64,000 nt of DNA from Limonium bicolor (lineage: Eukaryota > Streptophyta > Magnoliopsida > Caryophyllales > Plumbaginaceae). The notes beneath the pieces were generated by a model that was given only the letters and a program-made list of their open reading frames with translations, did no database searches and was not told the DNA's origin. The stretch's first letter is position 1. Each line of letters begins with the position of its first letter. Both the position numbers and the translations under genes were made by a program. Below, in pieces: positions 1-10,320 of the stretch. The DNA is taken from the NCBI GenBank assembly GCA_023374045.1, contig CM041783.1:124249503-124313502 (forward strand). The letters are read 5' to 3'.

Positions 1-587
1 ACACACATGTACCTCTGTATCCTATTACATGGTTAGAGGTGTAGTGGGCTCATGACAAGGTCGTTGTATTCCGTTTCCTTTCATGGGATGCCCCTTAGGT
101 TTGTCAGTCGTCTCCTGACCACTTATGTCTAAACTGGGTGTTAATTTCAACCCTTGTGTTTCTGTCATGTATTTCGTTCAACAATTGTTGATGCGCACAC
201 CCTTCGAGGATTCTCCTGGGTGTCGTTACGTTATGCTTACATATGTTTACATTTTTTTTGGTACATCTGTTATTATCTTCTTCTGTAAAGATCAACATTT
301 CCAGATTGTAGTGAGGTACTGATTCTGGAGTTTCATCCGTTTTTGCACATTTGTGTCTACATTAGGCATCTGCTTGCCCGCTTTTCAGCTATCATGTTTA
401 TCCCTGGGGACCCTTAAGTCATACAAGCTGTCTTTACATTCAGTTAGTGCACTTCGCACCTCCTGACTCTTAAACATTTCCTTGAAAGGAATTTACTAAT
501 TCCTTTAGTCTCGTTAACTTAACTGAGTTCCTTTACTTCAAGCATTCCTTGTATTTTCTAGCTCCTGTTTAATTTATACTGCTTACC

Positions 588-780
588 GTAGACGGAGTCG
601 ACTACTTCCCGTGTTCTGGACTCTACTCGTATACATATATGGGGTATCATACTGATACATTACTACTTACCCAACTAACATATAAGTAGGTCTGTCAGGT
701 CCACATGCTCCTATCGGAGTGCGGTCGTCCCACAACACAGTTGGTACACTTGTAGTGTCCGTCACACGCCTAGGTGAAGT
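588..780 (-). other. Conserved structured block M1, copy in element A
   Basis: A roughly 190-base block that recurs at 16618-16812 (B), 33749-33915 (E, reversed) and 44718-44930 (D). It holds several short stems: GTATC/GATAC at 644-658, CTACTTA/TAAGTAG at 663-689 and CTCC/GGAG at 708-719. In D the first stem reads GTACC/GGTAC and the third CCCC/GGGG, so both arms changed together. No continuous frame runs through it. Function unknown. Confidence 0.5.
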
Positions 781-1171
781 ATTTTGTTGTCAACCCTTAT
801 CTTGTCCCGTGACAATATTCATTCCTTACTTCCCGAACTTATCGAGGGAAGTTTATCACTGTTGCATCCTTGTCAATTGCCCCTGGTTTGACTGGTTTGG
901 TTTAAAAGAAGGTGGAAAGAAGTGTTGGTTTGAAGGAAAATCTGGTTTGAAAAGAAAAGGGTTTGTGAAAATTAGGTTTGAAAGAAAAATTTCCATGGTT
1001 TCACAACATCTTCTTGCCTTAGCCAAGTCTAGCTTCTTGCTGACTGGTGTACTTCCAATTACAGAGGTTAGGCTAACAGCCCTTCCACTGTTATGACAAT
1101 CACCTTTAACTTATTGTACTTTTACAAGTATTGTAGTGGTTATAAATTTTCCGAATAGCCCTGTTATAGCA

Positions 1172-1190
1172 GCACTTGCTATGGCAATGC
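1172..1190 (-). other. Internal hairpin GCACTTGC, copy in A (one base lost)
   Basis: The 8-bp stem GCACTTGC/GCAAGTGC lies about 0.8-0.9 kb from the PBS in B (17207-17226, loop TATA), D (47136-47155, loop TATG) and, reversed, E (33359-33378, loop CACG). In A one G of the second arm is missing. The arms are kept while the loop varies. Confidence 0.5.
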
Positions 1191-1762
1191 GCCATGCTAA
1201 CTGGCTATCGTTTAACACATACCGGTTGTGGTATTGTTTTCGCCCATATGTCATCAGTGGCCTTGTTGGCCCTCACTGATCCTACCGCCTTGGTGGATAC
1301 TCCTCTAGGTGACTTCTCGTTGTTTTCCACGTGATTCATTACTAGGGTGTGTTTCCCATTCTGGGAGACCCCTTTTCTTAGTATTGTATTCTCTTATAGC
1401 CCGTTCCACGCACTTGTCGTGGTTACTGAGAATTGTCTCTTGTTTGGCACTACGTTGTAGTTCCTTGACGGTTGGTATACCGTTGGTGTTTTATTTATTA
1501 ACTGTGGTCCCACAGAAATTGTCTCGGGTTTTATTAATCCACTTCTTGCCTGTTGCACGGTTGGTGCGTTGCAAGCTGGTTGTACTCGACTGCTCTGCAT
1601 GTCGACCCAGGTTGCGGAAATTCTATTCTCTTATACACAAATCCTTCATTCTTCGCTATCAAATGCGGTTAACACTGTTTAGATGGAAACCGTCTTCGGG
1701 ATTCCAGTTTTCGGGATCAACCGTATGACAGGTTCTCCGTACCCTAAAGGTATTTAATAACA

Positions 1763-1809
1763 GCCAGATCGGGTATTCCCGAGTAAGAGAGGACTTTCAT
1801 CTCTCTGGC
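1763..1809 (-). other. Predicted three-way junction in the leader of A
   Basis: In element sense an outer stem GCCAGA/TCTGGC encloses two hairpins, GAGA...TCTC and TCGGG-AATA-CCCGA. It sits about 190 bases downstream of the PBS. Matching structures lie at 17810-17856, 32665-32712 and 47846-47893. Stems are kept or go to G-U while the loop reads AATA, AAAA or GAAA. A packaging or dimerisation signal is possible but only inferred from position. Confidence 0.5.
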
Positions 1810-1978
1810 GTTTTTTCCCAAGTTATAAAACAGGGATTGTGGAGGGTGGGAAGATACTGTAGGTTTCCAGTATCACTGGTAGTTCCTATCTAGCGTATCT
1901 CTCACGCTATCACTCAACCCTTAACCCAAAGTACTTAAATCCTAACTCGGTACTTCCTAAGCTCGGTAATTCAGTCAT

Positions 1979-2004
1979 CAGAGCGACACTTCGCTCTGAT
2001 ACCA
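1979..2004 (-). other. tRNA-iMet primer binding site with overlapping hairpin, element A
   Basis: On the minus strand TGGTATCAGAGC (1993-2004) matches the complement of the 3' end of plant initiator tRNA-Met and lies five bases from the LTR edge. Six PBS bases also form one arm of a perfect 8-bp hairpin at 1979-1998 (CAGAGCGA, loop CACT, TCGCTCTG on the plus strand). The PBS fixes the element's orientation and LTR boundary. Confidence 0.85.
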
Positions 2005-2441
2005 CTTTTTGTAACACCCCATCCAAACAACACATAACAACAAACTGCAGCGGAAATTCAACTCATCACATTACTTATTCCAATGGTGTTACACGCCGTT
2101 AACCACCCACGTGGCTAACAAGGCTAATCAATACATACACAATATATCGGTCTGATGGACTAGATTCCCGAGCAACTACACAATACGTTCCTCATCCCAA
2201 TTCAACATTTATTATATACATACATTCCCACTGTACCGAGTATTTACAAACTGCTGCCGATAACAAATTTCGGTCTTACTACACCTACTGTATACATACA
2301 CTTAAAAGTTTACCCATGTACAACGACTACCCGTCCTACTCTCGAACGGCTTCCAGCACTCTGTACCTGAAATAGGAAAGAGAAGAGAAAGGGGTGGCCC
2401 CAAGGGGCAGCACCTTTGCTGGTATGGTAATCCCGCAGCCC

Positions 2442-2485
2442 GCATGCTACCGGGCCACGCACGACTAATTGTCGTCTTAGCATGC
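2442..2485 (-). other. Nested palindrome in the U5 side of the G1 LTR
   Basis: An 8-bp outer stem GCATGCTA/TAGCATGC encloses an inner ACGAC-TAATT-GTCGT hairpin (2461-2475). The outer stem is repeated at 18490-18532 in B. In the right LTR of D (48465-48489) the equivalent is a continuous GCTACGAC/GTCG-A-TAGC stem. A further CAGCA/TGCTG hairpin lies close by in all three. This may be part of the 5' untranslated region of the transcript. Confidence 0.45.
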
Positions 2486-3962
2486 AGTTGATTATATTTA
2501 AATCATGCACACTAACCATAAAATAAAACACACATAATAATAATTCGCCTCAATGGGCTCAACCTATAACCAAAACATCCACACTTAACCAACCATCAAT
2601 GATTCCTAAACCCTAGAGTGGCTCTCCTCTAAACGGAGCTACTTCCTTAACGAACGACGTGTACCCATCAATCGGGTTTTCCTTAAACGCCTCTTGTCAC
2701 AAACTGGGATTCATTTCCATGATCCACACATTCCATAACGTACAACATATCTCATTCTATATGACAAACATAACAACCTTTCTGGTTTCTACATAACATG
2801 ATAACTCACCATCATTCTAAACATCGATATGTATATAAATACCAAAGCATAGCAAGGGAATTTTGCATAGCACCATAACATTACATAACATCATAAATTC
2901 GGTTCTCACAAGGAACCTTCCATCATAGTTAGTCCATACCATGAGCATAGAGATTGTTGCCAAACTCATACCAAGCTCGTTAATTACTCATCACCATCCT
3001 GTTATTTGAACGGTTGACTTAAACCAAGGGTGTCGGATATAGTGATCCCAAGCACACCAAACAACACAGTATGCCCCTATGGCCCGACGTGAGTCAGTAA
3101 ACTAGCTTTGGATAAGCTAAGGGAAGGTGAAACCAAATTGGAATAACACCTAAACATACACCAAGGGAGCCGAACTGGATATGATAACGACCCCCACCAT
3201 CACACGCGTGGCCGGAAACTGCCGGACTCCTCACCCCCATTAGCCCATAGACTCTTATAATAAGTAGTTAGGGATCCATTAGGAGCCTACCACAACCACA
3301 CACCATACGGTATCATAACCGAGTTAAGCACACAAGGGAGGAGAGAGTCATACATTCACATACAACATCCCGCACAAACATCACATGACCAACTCACGCA
3401 TAGCCGTGGTTAGAACGTTCCTTAAGTCGGAAACGTTGCTACCGGATACCGTTCTCCTACGTTTACCTAATAGAGGTTAACTAGCCCTTCAAGCGCATTC
3501 GAGGTTACCGGTATCGGCACGTAAACATATAACAATAACGACTGTAAACTCGTTTCATGATTTATCTCATAACGTGGCAAACATACAGAAAAACACATTG
3601 GCATACAAGCCGGTGTAATCCGGTAGGACACAGGTTGCAAGAAAACCATACCTGTCACCGGGGTCCACTTTACCACGTCCATTTATGTTCCTCGAGCAAA
3701 TTCTCGAACAACTGTTAACATCACATGTCTTTTATTAACATTGGGGTAACATGTTTGTTTTAAGGTCAATGCTTATAACTTTCCCGTTTACTTGGTAAAT
3801 AACTTTACATTTTTAACTTGTTTTACTCACGCATCTTAATAAACCTTTAGCCCACTTTATTGTCATTAAAACTCACCTAACATGTCCTTAACATCCTTAT
3901 AACATCATTACCTACCAATCCCCATCATCTCATATCATTTCATAACCTTAAACCATGTTTTT

Positions 3963-4224
3963 GGTCCGACCGACCCACCGACCGACCCACATCTGGGTCG
4001 GTCCATTACAGACCCCTTTTACTTCCTATAATCATGCCCGTCCGACCCACGTCCGACCCACCATTCTGGGTCGGTCCATGTGCGAACATTTTCCCTCCTT
4101 TGAAACTTGACCGACCGACCCATGTCCGACCCAACCTTCTGGGTCGGTCCATTACCGAACACTTCCCTAACATTTTACAGAGGCTCGACCGACCCACAAA
4201 CTGGGTCGGCCCCTGGGTCGGTCG
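3963..4224. repeat. Mid-LTR hairpin array, word CTGGGTCGGTC (4 units), element A
   Basis: Four hairpins built from GACCGACCCA and CTGGGTCGGTC. The right arms start at 3993, 4066, 4139 and 4201, giving spacings of 73, 73 and 62. The array lies roughly 2 kb from the U5 end of the LTR, where B and D carry arrays of unrelated words. Sequence on both sides is ordinary AT-rich LTR shared with B. Confidence 0.8.
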
Positions 4225-6157
4225 CCTCCTAAATTTACCCAAACTTTGTCAAATCTTCACCAAACTTCTCCTAAGGCCTCTTAATGTGTTCTAACATCAT
4301 TTGGCACTTCAAACACACCCTTAAGATATTCTTAAACACTCACAAAATTATTTTTCCTAATTCCTAAACCTTTACTTATATCTCCACAAAATTCCTAACA
4401 CTTACAATGTTTTCTCCTTATGATTTCTAGGTGGCATTTCACCTATAATGACCAAAATACAAGGTGTATCCTCTAGACCTTATCATCATCCCTCAACTTC
4501 TTTCTTACTAACTAAATCTCCTTTTTCACATCATACCTAAACATCACTTGCTCCTGAACACCACCTTACCTAAACCTTAAACAACTTCTCCAAGACTTAA
4601 TACATTCACAAAACACCCATTGAATTCCTAGAACTTCCAAGGCAACACCTAATCCTTGCATCACTCTAAATCACCTTAATACGTGTTTTCTTCTCAAGTA
4701 AACATTCATTCACCTTTAATCCTTCCTAGTTCACCAAAACTCACTTACCACACTTAAAACTTCTTACACATTTCCCAAATTTGGCCATAGCTTCTCTAGT
4801 ATATACCCACATCCAAACACTTAGGTTTTCACCTTAATTCATCCAAGAACACCTAAAATCCATCAAACACATTTTATACAAACTTCACACATTAAGCACT
4901 ACATCACAATATAGTGCATAACTTAAATTGCTGGCACTTAGGCCTTAAATGCATGGCTCTTAGGCCCTTAAATTGCATAACCTTAAACACTGAATTTCCC
5001 ACATAATAATGCCTTTGACCTGCAAATACACCCAACAAAACATATTCCTTTAATAAACTCCTTGAGAGCATTTTACTAGCTCATTCACCATTGGCTCTTA
5101 GGTACTTTAACAAGCGTTATAAGCTTATTCCTCTAAGGCATTAAACCACATTAAGATAGGTTGTTTACCTCTTTTCCTCACAAATTTCTTTCTTGTTTCC
5201 TTGTAGAACCGGTAGGGCATTTGGTTCCTTGCCAACAACTAAACAATATACCAACATTAAATGAGTATATAAGCTTTAAGCTTTATCTCATTGTAAACCC
5301 TAGTTACATGTATTATCTTAAGGTATTAACATGATGTTTTACCTTGGAATGGAAAGAGAGCTTGAATATATATCAAGAGAGGACTCCTCCTAGTCCATGA
5401 AAGCTTGGAATGAAGCTAGAACAAGGCAATATAATGACTCCATTAGAGTGATTTTCGGACATGACAAAACATGAAGGAAACTTGATTTTTCTTTGAGTTT
5501 CCTTACCTTGAAGCAAAGGAGAATGTCAAGGCATGAAAAGATGAGCTCAAGCTCTTCCCATGGAGGTTTCTCTTGGCACCGAAATGGAGGTTTTGAAGTT
5601 GAAGAGACAAGATTGTAGAGCTTGGCTTAACTAAGAGAATGATGGTGTGTTTTTGATTTGGTTAAGTGAGCTATGTTTTACATGTGGTCAAAGATGAACT
5701 TCCATGGTGATGGTGCTATATTACCGAGAGAGAACAAGAAGAAGAGAGGGAGAAGGAGTTGGAACCGTGTGAATGGAGGAAAGGAAGGGAGAATGAAGAT
5801 AGAACTTACTTTTGAAGATATTTAAGTCTTAAAGCAAATAGTAACTATGAGTCACATTATTGTACTTAACAAGTATTCACATACTTGGTGACTCCTCACT
5901 ACAAAAACCGGCCACCATTATGCCTAGGAGGGGTTGTTTGGTCTTTGTTGACCAATTTAATCACTTATAACATTATATGTTACAAACTAGTTATAAAAAT
6001 CACTATTCACCAATAACAAGGCACATAGAAGTGAATTTTTGATTTCCCATTGATATAGCCACCCAAATGTGACTATATAGGAGACACATGTTAATTAAAG
6101 AGTAATGATGGACATTTAGCCATTCAAAACTCATTTACAAGACAATTTTTCGAAAAC

Positions 6158-6180
6158 GTGCTTTAGACTTCTTAAAGCAC
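6158..6180. other. U3 palindrome of the G1 LTR, copy in A
   Basis: GTGCTTTA and TTAAAGCAC arms around a short centre. Equivalents lie at 12785-12808 and 28440-28463 (B), 32181-32204 (F), and 42579-42602 and 52382-52405 (D). The arms are kept across all LTRs and the centre is inverted between B and D. Confidence 0.6.
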
Positions 6181-6599
6181 ATTTTGTGTTTTAACTTGTT
6201 TTCAAGCTTGGTGTTCTTTAGTAATTGATTTAATATGTTCATTAACATTAATTAAGGCATAGGTATATGACCATTGCCTTATACACATTTATATCAAGCT
6301 TAGAGCACATTTTTGCTCTTATTGACCTTAAGGTATTTATTTGTGTTTTTTTGGTTTCATTGTCTACCAAAGTTTCCTAAGGACTTAATAGCCTAAAGTG
6401 ATGAGACATAAGTGTCTTGCTAGGCTCTTTGTCCTAACCAAGACTCATGGCTTGGAGAGCAGTTTTTGCTCATACCGTGTCTTAGTGGTTTATTGTGTTT
6501 ACCATGGTTTAAATGATTCATTTATGTTTAAGGCACTTTTTAGCCTTTAAATACCATAGCTTAACATTTACACAACATACCAAGGTTTGGGGTATTTCA

Positions 6600-7060
6600 A
6601 TATATTTTTTTGTTTTTTAACAAGAGTAAAAGACAGAATATATTAATGACAAGGGAAAGAAATGACAAAAATTAAAGTTAGGAGTTAGTATACTGGAAAT
6701 TATAAGTTAGTAGTTAGTATACAGAAATTTGAAGGACAATGGAAATGAAATGTTAGGACAATGGAAATGAAATGTTAAGGACAATGGAAATTAAATGTTA
6801 AGGACAATGGAAAGAGATGACAGGAAATTTTAAGTTAGTAGTTAGGGACAATGGGAAGAAATGACAATGGAAAGAATGACAATGGAAAGAAATGACAGAA
6901 TAATAACAATAATATTAAGATGTCCGAAGTTAGATGTCCAAGTCAGATGTCCAAGTCAGATGTCCAAGCCAGATGTCCGAGATTAACAATTTAATAGTAT
7001 TAACAGATTATTATAATATAGTGAGTGAACTACCGGAAACTAGGGAAATTGAGGAATCAA
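6600..7060 (-). mobile_element. Leader of an Athila/Tat-like element with two minisatellites
   Basis: This is the internal sequence next to the tRNA-Asp PBS at 7061-7080, cut off at 6599 by element A. It is AT-rich and noncoding. Bases 6719-6905 are a degenerate tandem repeat around GGACAATGGAAATGAAATG (about 22 bp). Bases 6918-6983 are five 13-14 bp repeats of AGATGTCCAAGTC. No Gag coding is seen in this short stretch. Confidence 0.6.
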
Positions 7061-7080
7061 TCTCCCCGGCAACGGCGCCA
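7061..7080 (-). other. tRNA-Asp primer binding site
   Basis: The minus strand reads TGGCGCCGTTGCCGGGGAGA, the complement of the 3' end of plant tRNA-Asp, the primer typical of Athila/Tat elements. Three bases separate it from the LTR edge at 7084. A near-identical site lies at 61509-61526 in element Z. Confidence 0.85.
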
Positions 7081-7083
7081 ATT

Positions 7084-7833
7084 TGCAGAAGGTTATTTTC
7101 TGAGTGGTAAAACTGGTGTAAAATTAAAAGAAAAGAAATTAAAAAACTCAAATTAAACGTCGGGCTGCAATGGAATCCCGGTCGTAGTAGTAAAACAAGT
7201 GTCGTATCCACAGAGAGATTGTTCAATTATCTAGTCTTGGTAGTTAATTAAAAACTGTAAAAAAAGGGGTTTAGCGGTGGCAAGCTTGATCTGTTGTTAG
7301 TTTAATACAGAAATAATAAAAACAGTAAAAAGGTGAATTAAGTGATGTGGATGGAAAAATGTATCCTAGGATAGCGGGGGAATTGCCTAAATTACTTAAA
7401 CATATTTATCAAAAATATCCTAGGATCTGCGGGGAAGCCTAAATTAATTAAAAACATATTTAGGAAAACCATGTCTCAATATTTATTGCCTATTAGAGTT
7501 AATAATTGTCAGTTACGAACTCTTAATAAAAGCCTTAGTATTTTCCTGCTCAATCCGGAGTGTAAATACTAAGATTAATTCCTTTGTGGTACCTTGACTA
7601 TCTCAAAATCATATGTTGATAGTTACCAATAAATGCAGTTGTTCGTCACGCAAAGCATTTAACAATATTAGTTGAAAGGAAATAAAACAGTTAAATAAGA
7701 GAGACAGGTGATAAAAATACTATTTACGTAATATTAGAAATAAACCCCCTCCTAGGATACAAATGAAAATTACTCAGACATTAACGGAGATAAGAAGATT
7801 GCACAGATAGATTTTGACATTATTTCAGAGAAA
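7084..7833 (-). repeat. Partial 5' LTR of the Athila/Tat-like element
   Basis: Begins TGCAGAAGG next to the tRNA-Asp PBS and runs into the assembly gap. Like element Z it has a CCCGGTCG followed by a TATCG(T/A)ATCC block near its inner end, but the two LTRs are otherwise different. The outer end is missing. Confidence 0.6.
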
Positions 7834-8333
7834 NNNNNNNNNNNNNNNNNNNNNNNNNNNNNNNNNNNNNNNNNNNNNNNNNNNNNNNNNNNNNNNNNNN
7901 NNNNNNNNNNNNNNNNNNNNNNNNNNNNNNNNNNNNNNNNNNNNNNNNNNNNNNNNNNNNNNNNNNNNNNNNNNNNNNNNNNNNNNNNNNNNNNNNNNNN
8001 NNNNNNNNNNNNNNNNNNNNNNNNNNNNNNNNNNNNNNNNNNNNNNNNNNNNNNNNNNNNNNNNNNNNNNNNNNNNNNNNNNNNNNNNNNNNNNNNNNNN
8101 NNNNNNNNNNNNNNNNNNNNNNNNNNNNNNNNNNNNNNNNNNNNNNNNNNNNNNNNNNNNNNNNNNNNNNNNNNNNNNNNNNNNNNNNNNNNNNNNNNNN
8201 NNNNNNNNNNNNNNNNNNNNNNNNNNNNNNNNNNNNNNNNNNNNNNNNNNNNNNNNNNNNNNNNNNNNNNNNNNNNNNNNNNNNNNNNNNNNNNNNNNNN
8301 NNNNNNNNNNNNNNNNNNNNNNNNNNNNNNNNN
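7834..8333. other. Assembly gap (500 N)
   Basis: Exactly 500 undetermined bases, probably a placeholder of unknown true size. The rest of the Athila/Tat-like LTR, the U3 end of the G3 LTR and about 3.1 kb of the left LTR of B are all missing around here. The real gap is therefore likely to be several kilobases. Confidence 0.95.
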
Positions 8334-9892
8334 TGAGTGTGTGTGTGAGTGGGCCGGCCAGCTCTCCCCTCCCTCACTCTCTTAATTCTTCCTTATTAGC
8401 TAAAAGACAAAAGAAATAAGTAGAAAAGTAAAAGAAGGAAGGGGCTTCTCTCTCTTCTATCCCCCACTCCCTCACCGTACCCACCTTCTTCCTCTTCTAA
8501 TTTTCTCCTCTCCTGCGACAGCCATGGAGCATTAAGGAACCCCACTCAACTTCTTCTTCTCTCCTCTTTGAGCACCCAAATCTTCTCCAAATGCAATAAA
8601 AATTGTACCATTGAAATCCCCTCACCAAGGAGAACACTTTCCCCCTTTCAAAAATCGAAAACCACCAACTTCATCTCCGTGGGTGTGCTGCATTTGAAGC
8701 TTGAGCACCACATTAGAAGCACCTTCACCTCCTTGCCATTTTGAGGTAAAAACATTCTTGAAAACCCACCTTTTTCTAGCCCTTACTTGCAAAACGAAAA
8801 TTCAAAGTGAACCTTGCTTTGTTCCTTGCATTCCAGCCGATTGTGGCTTCTTCTTGTGGGCTAGGAATCTTGCTCTCTTGATAGATAAGAACTTCATCCA
8901 TTGGTTGGAAGGTAATACTCATTTCTAAACCCTAAAACATCTAGATACTAGGGTTAGTTAAAATGGATGCTAAGTGTTTATGTGTATTGGTATGGCTTGC
9001 TGTAGCACTTGGTGGTGTGAGTCTCATTGGGACCGAGAACAAAGGAGAAGGAAGGAAGAGAAGGGAAAAGGGAAGAAAGAAAACTAGAAAGAACAAGGTA
9101 AAGACTCCTACCTTTAACTAGTTTGTATGTAGTGTTGTAACAATTTTGAGAAGTAAAATAAGTAATGTATGTAGTATGAGTAGTAGTAAGTAGTAGTAGT
9201 GTATTGGAGAAGAGAATAAAACAGTTTTGAAGCCTTTTTTTTAAAGATGTTTAAAAGCTTGGGTAAACCTTAGGTATTGATTGGGTATGTACAGGAATTT
9301 TAATGTGTGTTGTGGAGTTAATATGTGAGTATAATGTAATGAATGAACAGGTTATGAAAAATAAACACTTATGAGCTGAGTTAGTGTGGGCAAAGTAAGA
9401 ATTATAGGGGAGACTATGTCCAAATTTGTCTAGAAATTGAGGACTTAGTGTGTGTAAGGAGAGGTAATGACCTAGACAATGACTAGGTGTAACTAGAGAG
9501 TTTAAGAGAGTGTTCAACCACTTTGAAAACAGATTTGAAAAGAGTTTAGGTAAAATGAAGAAATAGAATGTCAAGTAATGTATTTTGGATGCTAGGAATA
9601 ACATTAGTTGAGGGAGTAGTGGAATGTAGAAGTTAGGTTGAAAATCTGTAGCATTTGAGGGAAGAGCAAAATCTGTAGCATTAGTGAGATACAAACTAGT
9701 ATAAGTGCTGAAATGAAATGAGGAAAATTTGTGTAAGTTGAGTAGAAATTGAGTAGTAAGTATGAGGGATGAATTAAGGTGATTTAGAGCATCTAAATGA
9801 GTGGTAAACATGTAGGGAAGTATTGGTAAAGATTGGGAAAGCAGTGGGGAAGTAAAACACTAAGAAACAGATTTTAAAACTGAAGTACTGGG

Positions 9893-10216
9893 CCGGACCG
9901 GACTTGCGACCGGACTTGCAAGTTCGGTCGAGCCCAGAATCACAAAGACGGGAGCCTTCTGGAATGGACCGGACTTGCGACCGGACATGCAATTCGGTCG
10001 GACCAGAAAATTCCCCGTCTGAAACCTTCTGGAATAGACCAAACTTGTGACCGGACATGCAAGTTCGGTCGGACTAGAACATTCCCCGTCAGAAACCTAC
10101 TGGAATGGACCGGACTTGCGACCGGACATGCAAGTTCGGTCGGACCAGAAGATGCTCCCGTAATGTGAGCTGCTGGAATCGACCGGACTTGCGACCGGAC
10201 ATGCAAGTTCGGTCGA
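9893..10216. repeat. Mid-LTR hairpin array, word CGGACTTGCGACCGGACATG (5 units), G3 plus copy
   Basis: Five units, each with GGACTTGCGACCGGAC followed by ATGCAAGTTCGGTCG, which fold back on each other. Units start at 9900, 9971, 10041, 10112 and 10185, so the period is 70-73 bp. Spacers resemble one another (CCCGTC...CTGGAAT). The sister LTR copy has a different hairpin word at this place (53757-54009). Confidence 0.85.
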
Positions 10217-10218
10217 GT

Positions 10219-10320
10219 AAAAAAAATATATATATATATATTTTATTATATGATTATAGTAATCATATGTATCTATATATATATGCCTATATACATATAA
10301 GCACATATATGTAGTAGCAC
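10219..10320. repeat. AT microsatellite
   Basis: A poly-A/TA run (10219-10250) followed by a looser TA- and ACATA-rich stretch to about 10310, directly after the hairpin array. Confidence 0.7.

Larger units (their letters stand above)
1..2009 (-). mobile_element. Element A (G1, Tekay/Del-like Gypsy): decayed 5' part of internal region
   Basis: This is the stretch next to the 5' LTR at 2010-6599, read on the minus strand; the rest of the element lies left of the window. It should hold the leader and the gag-side region, but no frame stays open and I recognise no Gag or protease motif. It aligns by eye along its length with 15960-18055 (element B) and, reversed, with 32621-34450 (element E). 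Short palindromes survive better than any reading frame: a leader junction (1763-1809), a hairpin at 1172-1190 and a structured block at 588-780. Placement in the Tekay/Del clade is inferred from the PBS, the LTR termini and the relatives. Confidence 0.8.
2010..6599 (-). repeat. 5' LTR of element A (4.59 kb)
   Basis: Starts TGTAACACCCC and ends GGGGTATTTCA on the plus strand, i.e. TGAAATACCCC to GGGGTGTTACA in element sense. It lies directly next to the PBS and is colinear with the LTRs of D (4589 and 4580 bp) and with the right LTR of B without its insertion. It contains a nested U5-side palindrome (2442-2485), a hairpin array (3963-4224), and a U3 palindrome (6158-6180). The other LTR lies outside the window, so the target-site duplication cannot be checked; it would be ATATA at 6600-6604. 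Confidence 0.9.

Noticed and set aside
3963..4224. CRISPR-like geometry of the hairpin arrays (palindromic repeats at a regular 70-73 bp)
   Set aside because: Only 2-5 units, spacers resemble each other, they lie within plant LTRs, and no cas-like genes are present.
7814..8419. Long frames of about 200 codons across 7814-8419
   Set aside because: They consist almost entirely of the 500 N gap.
9251..9811. 186-codon frame on the minus strand
   Set aside because: Low-complexity Leu/Ser/Phe/Thr composition in AT-rich LTR sequence, no domain, and no equivalent in the sister LTR.
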